Counted from the stretch's first letter, positions 7,601 through 15,737 are shown. The stretch: 18,499 nt of DNA from Caldifarciminota bacterium (GCA_027073945.1 JALTEL010000488.1:1-18499); one strand, 5' to 3'. A program made the numbers and translations. Notes: generated by a model from the sequence alone, not told the origin.

Positions 7601-8671
7601 TACAACAGTTCAGTGGCCATAACCTTGACACCCTTCGATTCTTTGTCTGGGGTTAATGTCGCCTATTACCGCATAGACGGTGGTGTATGGAAGATATACG
7701 GCTTACCATTCAGCATAACCGATGATGGAATCCACACCATAGATTTCTACTCCGTAGATGTTGCAGGGAATAGCGAATATTTGCATACATTAAAGATTTG
7801 TTTAGACAGTGAAAAAACATATATGGTCGTTCATACCAATATAGATATAGATTCAGCGGGTGCTCATTTTGTTGTTTTGTTTAATGAAGAGATGAATCCA
7901 GATTCATTCAATGGGAATATAAGCATAGAGGGTGGACAAAACATTGAAATAAAGGATATGGTCTGGACCAACAACAATAAGAGGCTGGAAGTATTTCTGG
8001 ACAATGTAGATTACGGAACTGCATATACTATAACATTCTCCAAAGTTTCTGATGTCCATGGGAATCTCTATTCTTCCTCTGTAGATACTTATTCTTCGGA
8101 AAAACCGCGGGAGTCTTTCAATTTTAGTCTTCTACTTTTCATACCAATTCTTATTATTTTAGCTCTTATTATCCTGATGGCATTTAGTAAACAGCCTGAG
8201 CCACCTTTGCCTCCATCTCTAGGCTCGGATTGGAGAATTGATAGGATATTAGAAATTCTCGAGGGTCGTGGTGGGGCTGAACCCCCTGATGACGGGTCGG
8301 CATCTGGGCCCGAACCAGAGACTGGTTACACAGGGTCAGTGTATACAAATATTCCAAATGATAGGATTACTGGTAAAATTGAGCTGATAGGAAAAGAATA
8401 TAGGTTGTATGTAACTAAAAGCATGAATCTAAAAAAGCAAACATTTGAAAGGGTTCTCGAAAAGGATAAATTGGAACTCCTGGAAGGTCTCGACATAGAG
8501 ATTTCAACCAGAGCCGATGGAGAAATGGTATTAAAAAATAATACGACCTTTCCAGTATCCTTAAATGGAAAGCCAGTGCCCATTGGTGAGGAAGTACATA
8601 TTGGAGATTCGGGTATTTTGAAACTGGCTGATGTTGTTGTACTTAAATTTAGTGCAATAAGGGGTGAGTGA
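4652..8671 (+). CDS. Giant Ig-repeat surface protein, one membrane span, cytosolic FHA-like tail
   Basis: I chose ATG 4652 (1339 residues) over the in-frame GTG at 4643 because aggtgg (4641-4646) is a well-placed ribosome site for the ATG. A basic N-terminus and hydrophobic stretch near residues 36-53 form a signal peptide, with likely cleavage around 61. The outside part is Asn/Ser/Thr-rich with many N-x-S/T sequons. It holds two identical 101-residue modules (about 217-418), two related modules, then five modules with the motif GWYNS...YRIDGG...AYNG, like OmpL47-type or bacterial Ig-like repeats. A Big_5-like module (about 1055-1150) precedes a membrane span at about 1157-1178. The tail of about 160 residues is cytosolic and ends in a beta-rich segment with LNGKPVPIGEEVHIGDSG, which looks like an FHA fold without the phosphate-binding residues (inference). 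It is probably an adhesin or sensor wired to the adjacent kinase. Confidence 0.82.
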   Translation: MGSKFLKEKIGSSRYSRHKLLKGIKNGQTSYKTHFGAILFSGVLMLSIFFLISSSSEFVMADNVVPSASGYFNITETPVNTNTSISLTLNLTGSGNVSAINITAPAPSFNGGDLWVKDVNTFNGSSSSWTNGTQNTTIRGTNANGNRFVNITLNPYFNSTSPNDKIAINFTAVSGSVPANGTFRIQLFNGTGANSGPITVSEKSEGSLRIEVIDNTPPQIVDTTSGSPTTGESYVITATVTDNVGVSSVHLYYWFETTTGNTAAQNSTMNDLGSGNYDYTVSVPSNALVLHYNISATDTSDNWGQTGDLTITVLDNDPPQIVDTTSGSPTTGESYVITATVTDNVGVSSVHLYYWFETTTGNTAAQNSTMNDLGSGNYDYTVSVPSNALVLHYNISATDTSDNWGQTGDLTKSITDNDNPSSKANILPEYETTAPFTVYFTCSDNINVSYVELWYRFNGGNWTKYNLSGNSRWKPGEIIEFKNCTEDGSYDFYTIAVDSATNRETVPIGKDAYTTLDRYSPTSSLPDLPIYESSKTFEIPFNASDNGSGVKTVELFYRYNNGSWISYGNFTSSPITFVANNGEGLYEFYIVSTDNVNNIENKTAISEVNTTLDITPPTTNLNLSGSLGDNGWYNSSVSITLTTSDSSGVNAKYYRIDGGKWNAYNGSFNISDDGIHTIEFYSIDNASNMETTNSTTVKIDMSLPTTSISVIGTIGNNGWYTSDVNISLSSSDTFSGIHYLNYSVDGQAWQTYTGSFSISSEGTHTIEFNATDFAGNKEVTRSITVDIDKIAPITQATPNGSPNSAGWYNSQVVITLRSTDSISGFSITYYRLDGGAWNAYNGPFSIADDGVHTIGFYSIDNAGNMETTNSLTVKIDMSLPTTSISVIGTIGNNGWYTSDVNISLSSSDTFSGIHYLNYSIDGQAWQTYTGSFSISSEGNHTIEFNATDLAGNNELTRSVLIKIDNTAPVTLATPDRSPNSAGWYNSSVAITLTPFDSLSGVNVAYYRIDGGVWKIYGLPFSITDDGIHTIDFYSVDVAGNSEYLHTLKICLDSEKTYMVVHTNIDIDSAGAHFVVLFNEEMNPDSFNGNISIEGGQNIEIKDMVWTNNNKRLEVFLDNVDYGTAYTITFSKVSDVHGNLYSSSVDTYSSEKPRESFNFSLLLFIPILIILALIILMAFSKQPEPPLPPSLGSDWRIDRILEILEGRGGAEPPDDGSASGPEPETGYTGSVYTNIPNDRITGKIELIGKEYRLYVTKSMNLKKQTFERVLEKDKLELLEGLDIEISTRADGEMVLKNNTTFPVSLNGKPVPIGEEVHIGDSGILKLADVVVLKFSAIRGE
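5300..5577 (+). repeat. Tandem 303-bp module, copy 1 of 2
   Basis: Bases 5300-5577 and 5603-5880 appear identical by eye over 278 bases, at a spacing of 303 bases (101 codons). No synonymous change is visible, so the duplication or gene conversion is recent. It encodes an Ig-like module of the giant surface protein. Confidence 0.9.
5603..5880 (+). repeat. Tandem 303-bp module, copy 2 of 2
   Basis: This is the second copy of the module at 5300-5577. The copies part at the right end, where gtgatttaac becomes gtgatttgac, and the protein switches from TITVLDND to TKSITDND. Confidence 0.9.
6737..6938 (+). repeat. Near-identical Ig-module segment, copy 1 (period 528 bp)
   Basis: Bases 6737-6938 match 7265-7466 with two differences seen (gatcga versus gattga, and gtagat versus atagat). 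The 528-base period equals 176 codons, or two 88-residue Ig modules, so the duplication unit was a pair of modules. Confidence 0.85.
7265..7466 (+). repeat. Near-identical Ig-module segment, copy 2 (period 528 bp)
   Basis: This is the partner of 6737-6938. The next module on each side is similar but clearly diverged, which points to conversion or recent exchange limited to this segment. Confidence 0.85.
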
Positions 8672-8675
8672 AGAA

Positions 8676-10064
8676 ATGGATATCGATGCTCTTTATCTTG
8701 TTTTACTTGCGTTGTCAATAATCATATTTATCCTGAGAGTTGCGACTTTACTGATGTACCATGGCAAGAAAAATAATCAGGGGAATGGGGGGAATAAGGA
8801 GTCTATGCCCGAGAACGGAAAATATCCTGTCCCCCCACCACCGCCACCAGAGAAAAGAGGATTTGATGGGAATACCGCAGTACCTGTCCCCCCACCACCG
8901 CCACCAGAGAAACAGCCAATTCCGTCGCAAGAGCAGACTTCAGCCAGAAGAATTAAAGCTATGTCTGAGGATGAAATTTTAGATGAATTGGGATATATGG
9001 GATATACTGAAATAGATTTTTGTGCTAAGGGGGGTATGGCTATTCTTTATACAGCCAAAGATCCGAATTTGAATTTTAAGAAGGTATGTATAAAAATAGC
9101 TTATTCTGAAACAAATCCAATCAAAGTATGCGTTGAGAAGATAAAAGAAGAGTATGAGGCGTTGAAAGAATTAAAGGCGGTCCCGGAGGTACCTACCTGT
9201 TTTTATAGCATAGAAAAAGAGTCTTTAGTTGGTATTGTTATGGAATACCTAGATGGGATAACTTTAGGTAAGTATGTTAAACAAAACATTTCGAAACAAG
9301 AGAAAATATCTATTCTTATTAAATTGTTAGAGGCTCTAAAAAGGATACATACATTTGGGTATATCCACAGGGATATCAATCCAAATAATATATTGATTGG
9401 TGAGGGGGGTAATGTGAGGATTATAGATTTTGGAACCACCACTCTTGCAAATAACGATAAAACTGGTGGCACGATAGTAATGACTGGCTATTATTCTGCA
9501 CCGGAACAGGTGAGCGGCGATGATGTAAAAGCTCTTTCACAGAGTGATATATATTCAATTGGGGCTGTTATGTATTATTTATATACCGGAGAAGACCCCT
9601 CAAAGGCTATGTGGTCTCTAAATAGATCCAATATGGCCGACAGAGGAATCCCACCTAACATCGTAGAAATAATACGCAAGGCAACACAGTTCTATCCTGA
9701 AAATAGATACACAGATTGTGATGAATTCATTTCGGATTTGGAGGCGATTCTTTATGACCGGGCTCTTTTTCTAAAAATCCATGATGATAAGATATTGGTT
9801 CACGATGATGGATTGGATATCACAACTGGTCTTGTAGGTTTGGATAGTGATAGCCCTGAAATTTTGGCTCGTGTTTCATTTGATTTCGATAAACGCAGCT
9901 TCCTCATTGAGAAAACAGGCTCGAACTCATGGATATACATTTTCAGCCAGCATACATTTATAAGAAAGAAGAAGTATTATTTGGATTCTGGAGATATAAT
10001 CTCTCTGTTTTACGATGAAAAAAAAGAAAGATATTTTCCTATAATAAAGTGTGAGGTGTCTTAA
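8676..10064 (+). CDS. Membrane-anchored Ser/Thr protein kinase with FHA-like C-terminus
   Basis: I chose ATG 8676 (462 residues) because ggggtgag (8661-8668) is a good ribosome site for it; a GTG at 8664 would lie inside that site. The N-terminus is one membrane span (about residues 6-28). A flexible linker with two copies of PVPPPPPPEK follows, then a Hanks-type kinase domain (about 108-360): Gly-rich loop AKGGMAILY with the first Gly replaced by Ala, VCIK lysine 140, HRDINPNN with D233 and N238, DFG at 251-253 and APE at 275-277. The activation loop has seven Thr, candidate sites for phosphorylation and FHA docking. About 100 C-terminal residues are beta-rich and resemble an FHA fold lacking the S-R-x-H and S-T-N-G motifs (inference). 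The residues needed for catalysis are present. The gene starts 4 bases after the giant surface protein and overlaps the phosphatase gene by one base. Confidence 0.92.
   Translation: MDIDALYLVLLALSIIIFILRVATLLMYHGKKNNQGNGGNKESMPENGKYPVPPPPPPEKRGFDGNTAVPVPPPPPPEKQPIPSQEQTSARRIKAMSEDEILDELGYMGYTEIDFCAKGGMAILYTAKDPNLNFKKVCIKIAYSETNPIKVCVEKIKEEYEALKELKAVPEVPTCFYSIEKESLVGIVMEYLDGITLGKYVKQNISKQEKISILIKLLEALKRIHTFGYIHRDINPNNILIGEGGNVRIIDFGTTTLANNDKTGGTIVMTGYYSAPEQVSGDDVKALSQSDIYSIGAVMYYLYTGEDPSKAMWSLNRSNMADRGIPPNIVEIIRKATQFYPENRYTDCDEFISDLEAILYDRALFLKIHDDKILVHDDGLDITTGLVGLDSDSPEILARVSFDFDKRSFLIEKTGSNSWIYIFSQHTFIRKKKYYLDSGDIISLFYDEKKERYFPIIKCEVS
8826..8855 (+). repeat. 30-bp proline-linker repeat, copy 1
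   Basis: This 30-base unit encodes PVPPPPPPEK in the kinase linker and recurs exactly at 8883-8912, 57 bases (19 codons) later. Such short exact repeats can change the linker length by slippage. Confidence 0.85.
8883..8912 (+). repeat. 30-bp proline-linker repeat, copy 2
   Basis: This is the second exact copy of the unit at 8826-8855, in the juxtamembrane linker of the kinase. Confidence 0.85.
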
Positions 10065-10819
10065 TGATAAAAATAGTGGCGGTGTCGGATATTGGAATGG
10101 TCAGGGAACTGGATGAAGATTCAGTAGCATATCTTAACACTCAGCATATCTATCAAGGAAAGAGTGAAGAGAGGGCGCTGCTCGTTCTTGCGGATGGAAT
10201 GGGTGGGCATTCTGCTGGCGAAATAGCAAGCCGGCTTGCCTTAGATGCAGTTTTCGAAAGTTTGGAGAATCTTTTGAAAGCAGACAAGATGGAGGGGGGG
10301 GTGATTAAAGAAGAAATAAGGAAAGCGTATTTTGCTGCCGAGAGTAAGATTAAAAAATGGTCCGAAGAGCATGGAATCTCTTCCATGGGAACAACATTAG
10401 TGGTGGGTGTGATCTTGGGGGGGGCCGTCTTTTTTGGGAATGTCGGGGACAGCAGGGGGTACATCTTTGGAAGAGATGAGATAATACAGGCAACATATGA
10501 CGACTCCCTTGTGTTTTCTATGGCTGAAAATGGCCTCATACCATTCAGAGAGATACGAACACATCCGAAAAAGAATATCATTACAAAGGCCATCGGTGCG
10601 GTCGCAATTGACAATGTTCAGGTTATACGCTATAATTTAGAGAAAGGAGATATTGTTATGTTGTCCTGTGATGGATTATGGGAAACAGTCGAAGAGATAG
10701 AGATGTTTCAGATATTGAAGAGCAACAGCCTTGAAAAAAGTGCCGAAGAACTCCTGAATCTGGCCCTGGAAAGGGGTGCAACAGACAATGTTTCATTTGT
10801 GATAGCAGAATACAAGTAA
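10064..10819 (+). CDS. PP2C-family Ser/Thr protein phosphatase
   Basis: The product has 251 residues, a full single-domain PPM/PP2C of the small prokaryotic type, with no signal peptide or membrane span. It removes phosphate from Ser/Thr using two metal ions. The motifs are in order: SDIGMVRELDEDS (acidic residues 17-19), LADGMGGHSAGE with D44, SMGTT (108-112), GNVGDSRGYIF (126-135), LSCDGLWE with D203, and ATDNVS with D241. The expected NED of the first motif is DED here, which keeps the catalytic acid. The start codon overlaps the kinase stop (TAATG), so the two are translated together and the phosphatase most likely opposes that kinase on shared substrates, including the kinase itself. Confidence 0.95.
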   Translation: MIKIVAVSDIGMVRELDEDSVAYLNTQHIYQGKSEERALLVLADGMGGHSAGEIASRLALDAVFESLENLLKADKMEGGVIKEEIRKAYFAAESKIKKWSEEHGISSMGTTLVVGVILGGAVFFGNVGDSRGYIFGRDEIIQATYDDSLVFSMAENGLIPFREIRTHPKKNIITKAIGAVAIDNVQVIRYNLEKGDIVMLSCDGLWETVEEIEMFQILKSNSLEKSAEELLNLALERGATDNVSFVIAEYK

Positions 10820-10823
10820 AAAT

Positions 10824-10842
10824 AAGTGGGCCCAACTCACTT
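10824..10842 (+). terminator. Hairpin just after the phosphatase gene
   Basis: The arm aagtggg (10824-10830) pairs with ctcactt (10836-10842), with one G-U pair and a cccaa loop, 4 bases past the stop codon. There is no strong T-tract, so it may be a weak terminator or an mRNA 3' end structure rather than a full stop. Confidence 0.35.
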
Positions 10843-10873
10843 GCTTCCGAGAAAAATGTAGATAATCCGTAAC

Positions 10874-10889
10874 GAAACAGTTAAGTATG
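10874..10889 (+). promoter_or_regulatory. Likely promoter of the surface VWA-FHA gene
   Basis: The string gaaacagttaagtatg matches gaaactgttaaatatg before the first gene of the cluster (2758) in 14 of 16 positions. Its placement gives a leader of about 35 bases. This suggests the last gene has its own transcript under the same kind of promoter. Confidence 0.5.
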
Positions 10890-10895
10890 TTAGAC

Positions 10896-10916
10896 CCATT
10901 AACTCTTTGTTAATGG
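10896..10916. promoter_or_regulatory. Perfect inverted repeat at the likely transcript start
   Basis: The arm ccattaac (10896-10903) is exactly complementary to gttaatgg (10909-10916) with a 5-base spacer. It lies 7 bases after the TATA-like string, where it could be an operator for a dimeric repressor or a leader hairpin. The 2804 promoter lacks this element. Confidence 0.45.
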
Positions 10917-10944
10917 ACTGTACAATTATTTGGGAGGAATATCC

Positions 10945-13900
10945 ATGCAGAAAATGAGCAGATTGATTGCAATATGGCTTGTGGCGATAATGATAGTGGG
11001 GGGATTGAGCGGAGCGATTATAAAGGTTCAAGCAGAGAGGCCAGACGGGGTGCACAGTTCTATATGGGATACAGGAAGTGTGGATGACATATTGGAATTC
11101 ATGGCAGAACATTACAATAATGCAGGCACACCGGACAATACTAAAGATGATTACTGGGATTTTTCAGATCCAGACGATGTTGAAGTAGCGGAAGATGTTT
11201 GGAATGTTACAACTTACATAAAAGATTTAAGGGAAGCGGCTCCCTCTTCGGTTGTGGAGTGGTTTGGCTCAATAAACCAATATAGCGGACTCTCGTGGGA
11301 AATAGCAAAAATGGCTAAAACAGAAACTATAGGTATATGCGAGGTTGCAAAGGATCCGACCTTTCAAGGAAATATACTGGCTGGCCTTGGGGAAACGAAA
11401 GTACTGGATATGACTTCTGCCAATACAGTTGTTGGGGATGTATTGGGTAAGGCGCAGAATTCTATCGACTCTGTTGGCGGAAGCATACATTCCACACCAT
11501 ATACTGGGCAGATAAGTCTCAGCGATATCGGCAAATACGAAAGTGAACTCCAAGCCATCGGCGTGGCGATGGATGCTGCAGATATAGGTGTCCTTATAGG
11601 CTCTGCATATGCCGTATCGTCTCTCTCATGGGAAAACATAAAAGGAAATAAATATTATGACATTGTTTCTAAGGTGGTAACCTACGAAGTTGGAGACGAA
11701 ATAGGAACTACGAACGCTTCATTTTATTCATTTATAACCGGTTCTGTAGAAGGAGTGCGTTTATGTTTCTCTGTCGCTGGGCTAATCTTAGGGGCAATTG
11801 CGGGGAGTGTTTTAGCAAAGTCTTTAGCTGGTCTTTGTGCAATGGGAGGCACAGCTTTATTAGGTCCAGGTATCGGCACCGTCGTTGGTGCTGCTGCTGG
11901 TGCAATTGTAGGAAATTTTATAGGTACGCGGGGTGCAAAGATGATATCTCAAAAAATATACGATGCTCTTGCAGATATAGATGCGATACCTCAAAACACA
12001 TGGGATAAATTCCATAGATTCTGGAGAAACCATCATGTTCATATAGAAATTGAAGAAATCACATCTATAGGAGATGACAATTATGTTCCTGATGTTGACA
12101 TAATTATGGTAAAAATAAAGAACACGGGAGATGCAGAAGGAGCGTTCATAGTATCACCCCTCTGGAGCAATTGGACCGTTATAAGTGGGAAAAAATCGAC
12201 TAACACTACCCCCTCATTATATGATTTGTGCGATATGGCCAATCCTGTATATGGGCTTGTTGAAAACACAGTCAATGTGCATCTAAACCCTGGTGAAGAA
12301 GCTACAGTATTATTCTGGGGGACTCCGTGGCATGCGTCACAATCATGGCTTCCAATAAGTAAAAGCGGTAACACAGAGATTGGCTTTTCTGTATGGTATG
12401 CCGAATCGTGGTTTTCTATGACTCCTTTTGGGTGGCATATTGGTCAATATCTCGTTATGACCCAGAGCGAGCCTTTCGTAACAAACAAAGAACCCGTGCT
12501 ATTAATTAATGCTAAGTCAGACAGGAACATATATGCCCCTGGGGACTCTGCAACAATATCCATAGATGTTGAAAATGCAGGTGTTGTTAGGACCGATGAA
12601 TTTACAGTGGGAGTTACTGTTAGGAATAAAGTATATGGAAACACCATAGATGCAAGTCAAATAGTCCCATTAACTGGTCGCCTAGAACCAAAGGAAAAGG
12701 AAGAATATACTGCAACTATTAATATACCTTCAACTGCGCCACGGGGTATGTATGAGATAGCGGTCGATTGCTGGTGGGATCCCTACAATAGTAATCACTA
12801 TTATTTGGATGATTTGGAATGGAGAGATATTTTCTATGTAGGCGATCCGGCTATATCAATAGACTCTCCAACCGAGACAAAGAAGATGACTGTTGGGTCT
12901 TACTCCCATCCAATAAGTACATTTACAGCCTTAATTAATGTGACAGACTCTACGACAGGAGAGCCGATATATGGGCTTAGTAGTCAAAACTTTGCGGTGC
13001 ATATCGGTTCCAAAGATGCGCCTTTCATTTCCACCTATAATGACCACACAGAGCAATATCGTTTACTGATTAAGCCACCAGCACAAAGTTCTGGCGGAAA
13101 TTACGACCTGAAAATTGACCTCCTCCTGAACGACGAGGTTTACAGCTCTGATGTTGAACAAAACTCTATTAATTATTCGTCAGTCGAAGAAACGAATGTG
13201 GACGCCGTGCTTGTTATTGACAGATCTGCCAGCATGAGTGGAAACCCCATATATCAAGCAAAAGAATCGTCAAAGCTATTTGTGGATAATATGAAGGCTG
13301 GAGATGCAATAGGGGTTATTTCTTTTTCATCCGCCGGGGCGACAAAGATTGATTATCCTCTCACAAAAATCATTTCCAACTCTGAAAAAAATAGCGCTAA
13401 AGCTGCCATTGATAATATCTCTTCAGATGCGAATACTGCTTTAGGTGAGGGTCTGCATTATGCTTATGACCAATTAACTCAGAATGCTTCTACCAATTCC
13501 AAGGCGATAATTCTTCTGTCTGATGGGCGGAATAATAGTGGGGAAAACCCATATTCTGTTATCCCATATCTTCAGAATTCCAGCATTCCAGCTTATACTA
13601 TTGGCTTGGGTACTAGCGTTGATGAGAAAACAATGAGTGATATAGCGTCGATGACCGGGGGTGAATATTATTGTTCCCCTAATTCAGGACAACTTCAGGA
13701 GTTGTATAATAAAATCGCTGGAGTTATAACTGGCAAATCTGCAATCTTATCTACAAAAGGAGTTATAAACCAGAATCAGACAAAGAATGAATCTGTTACC
13801 ATAGATTCAAATACAGCGTCAGCTGTTTTTTCTTCAGGAATTGGTGGAAGTGAAATTGATTTTCTCCTTATAGACCCATACGGTAGAGTTATTAACGAAA

Positions 13901-15627
13901 GCGTTGCTTCTAATGATTCTAATATTAGTTTTACAGAAGCAGGGACATATAAGGCATATACTGTTAATAATCCTCTAGAAGGTATATGGACCCTACAAAT
14001 AGTGGGTAAAAATGTTTCCAACAACGAGCCATACTGGCTTTCCGTAGATGCAGATACAAACCTGACACTTACTGCAGACACTATCAAAAATCAGTACTAT
14101 GCTGGGGAACCTGTGAAGATAAATGCCGCGGTTATGAATCCAAAAGGGGTTTTAACCAATTTATCAGTTCTTGCGAAGATTACGAACCCATATGGCATAT
14201 CAACCACGATACATCTTTATGACGATGGTTTTCATTCAGATGGGAATAATAACGATGGTTTCTTCTCAAACTACTTCTTTGGAACAAACTCTGGTGGATC
14301 TGGATCTTATAGGGTAAAAATATCTACATATGGCATAGATGATATGGGGACTCAGTTCTTGAGGGAGTCTCAAATCTCTTTTTATGTAGATGATGCCCCT
14401 TATACATCTCCGCTTACAACTAACACTGTGGTCCACATGGTGGCCAGACAGGGGGAAAGAACAGAAGCAGTCATTGCATTCAATTCTACTGAAAACATTT
14501 TTGGGAGTATAACTGCTACAGATTTAGTGGGAAACAACATGTCGATTTCTGCTTCAAATATCTTATTGAGTAAAGGGCTTTTCCATATAAATTCAAACTC
14601 CACGGAAACCGTTGGCATTTCTCTTGATGTCCCAGCATATTTGCCTTCAGGTATTTATAATGGATCCATTGTTCTATCATCTGATAAAGCAAATCTTAGG
14701 GTTCCTGTATTCCTTGAGGTAAAGAGTTTCTCAGTTAATGTTTCCGATAGCTATATCGTTATAGAAAATTTGACCGAGGGAGAAACCTTTGAGCAGGCAA
14801 TTTATCTTAACCTTACCGGCTATGGAGGTTTGAATAATCTCAGTGCGATTGTTGTTGGAAATGCAATTAAGAATTGGACAAGTCCCAATCTGACTTTAAC
14901 AGATATACCAGAAGAGGGTTCTGGAGAGCTATTGCTAAAAATCCAAGTTCCAGAGGGAGTAAACGGCACTTACTACGAAACCGTCTATCTTTCTTCAGAT
15001 CGTATGGTTATAAAGCCCATTGCCGTCAGGGCAACTGTTGCCCGTTCATCTAGTACTGAAATGCCGGAACCGTCACCATTAATTACAGAAGGGCAGAGTT
15101 ATACTACTATCATAGCTTCAATCATACTAATCATGTCATTGTTGATACTTTTGATTTTAATACTATTAAGAAAAAGAAATGAAGATTTCGTATACCAATT
15201 ACCTATAGATGAAGATGAAGAATATGCAATTTTTGCTTCTAATACAGATATCTCTGACAACTCTGATGTTGGTGTAGCACCGGAATCGAGGGGTGGTATT
15301 GGAGATTTGCCCATATCAAAGAAGATTAAATTCCTGTTGCCCGGAGGGGGAAAAATGGCCTTCATTTCCAAAGGTGAAAGAATAAACATTGGTCGCATCG
15401 AACTCTATAAGTACCTTCCAAAGGACATGAAAGATGAAGTGTTTAATATCTCCAGAGAGCACTGTGAGTTATGGAACGATAATGGCCAGTGGTATATTGA
15501 GGATAAGGGTAGTACAAACGGTACTAAATTGAATGGAGAAGAAATAAAGGGAGAAGGGCCCATATCGCTAAAAGACGGCGATGAGGTCGTTCTGGGAAAT
15601 GTTCTGAAGATAGAAATAAAGATCTAA
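10945..15627 (+). CDS. Giant surface VWA protein with one membrane span and cytosolic FHA domain
   Basis: ATG 10945 (1560 residues) follows a strong gggagga site at 10932-10938; the longer TTG frame from 10930 would include that site. A signal peptide (about 1-29, ending IIKVQA) exports the long N-terminal part. A Gly/Ala-rich hydrophobic stretch at about 273-330 (LGPGIGTVVGAAAGAIVG) resembles glycine-zipper membrane hairpins. Beta-sandwich modules of CARDB-like type follow. A VWA domain at about 750-925 has D759, S761 and S763 of its metal site in VIDRSASM and an LLSDGRNN motif. More beta modules lead to a membrane span (about 1388-1409). The cytosolic part ends in a canonical FHA domain (about 1461-1560) with GR, SREHCEL and GSTNGT. 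Outside VWA and inside FHA in one chain suggest a surface receptor or adhesin whose FHA end docks on phosphothreonine made by the nearby kinase. Confidence 0.88.
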   Translation: MQKMSRLIAIWLVAIMIVGGLSGAIIKVQAERPDGVHSSIWDTGSVDDILEFMAEHYNNAGTPDNTKDDYWDFSDPDDVEVAEDVWNVTTYIKDLREAAPSSVVEWFGSINQYSGLSWEIAKMAKTETIGICEVAKDPTFQGNILAGLGETKVLDMTSANTVVGDVLGKAQNSIDSVGGSIHSTPYTGQISLSDIGKYESELQAIGVAMDAADIGVLIGSAYAVSSLSWENIKGNKYYDIVSKVVTYEVGDEIGTTNASFYSFITGSVEGVRLCFSVAGLILGAIAGSVLAKSLAGLCAMGGTALLGPGIGTVVGAAAGAIVGNFIGTRGAKMISQKIYDALADIDAIPQNTWDKFHRFWRNHHVHIEIEEITSIGDDNYVPDVDIIMVKIKNTGDAEGAFIVSPLWSNWTVISGKKSTNTTPSLYDLCDMANPVYGLVENTVNVHLNPGEEATVLFWGTPWHASQSWLPISKSGNTEIGFSVWYAESWFSMTPFGWHIGQYLVMTQSEPFVTNKEPVLLINAKSDRNIYAPGDSATISIDVENAGVVRTDEFTVGVTVRNKVYGNTIDASQIVPLTGRLEPKEKEEYTATINIPSTAPRGMYEIAVDCWWDPYNSNHYYLDDLEWRDIFYVGDPAISIDSPTETKKMTVGSYSHPISTFTALINVTDSTTGEPIYGLSSQNFAVHIGSKDAPFISTYNDHTEQYRLLIKPPAQSSGGNYDLKIDLLLNDEVYSSDVEQNSINYSSVEETNVDAVLVIDRSASMSGNPIYQAKESSKLFVDNMKAGDAIGVISFSSAGATKIDYPLTKIISNSEKNSAKAAIDNISSDANTALGEGLHYAYDQLTQNASTNSKAIILLSDGRNNSGENPYSVIPYLQNSSIPAYTIGLGTSVDEKTMSDIASMTGGEYYCSPNSGQLQELYNKIAGVITGKSAILSTKGVINQNQTKNESVTIDSNTASAVFSSGIGGSEIDFLLIDPYGRVINESVASNDSNISFTEAGTYKAYTVNNPLEGIWTLQIVGKNVSNNEPYWLSVDADTNLTLTADTIKNQYYAGEPVKINAAVMNPKGVLTNLSVLAKITNPYGISTTIHLYDDGFHSDGNNNDGFFSNYFFGTNSGGSGSYRVKISTYGIDDMGTQFLRESQISFYVDDAPYTSPLTTNTVVHMVARQGERTEAVIAFNSTENIFGSITATDLVGNNMSISASNILLSKGLFHINSNSTETVGISLDVPAYLPSGIYNGSIVLSSDKANLRVPVFLEVKSFSVNVSDSYIVIENLTEGETFEQAIYLNLTGYGGLNNLSAIVVGNAIKNWTSPNLTLTDIPEEGSGELLLKIQVPEGVNGTYYETVYLSSDRMVIKPIAVRATVARSSSTEMPEPSPLITEGQSYTTIIASIILIMSLLILLILILLRKRNEDFVYQLPIDEDEEYAIFASNTDISDNSDVGVAPESRGGIGDLPISKKIKFLLPGGGKMAFISKGERINIGRIELYKYLPKDMKDEVFNISREHCELWNDNGQWYIEDKGSTNGTKLNGEEIKGEGPISLKDGDEVVLGNVLKIEIKI

Positions 15628-15737
15628 GACAAGAGAGTAAGAACAGTCAATTTCGACTACATGTGGTAGATTGCCAGTTTCTGCTCTCTAACAGAATGCT
15701 TGAGATAAGATTATGACATGCTCCAGAGGGGAATGAT

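Noticed and set aside
8748..8930. Reverse-strand Trp/Arg-rich 60-codon frame
   Set aside because: It is the complement of the proline-codon repeats of the kinase linker.
10153..10614. 153-codon reverse frame inside the phosphatase gene
   Set aside because: It is the complement of a complete PP2C with all motifs in order and shows no domain of its own.
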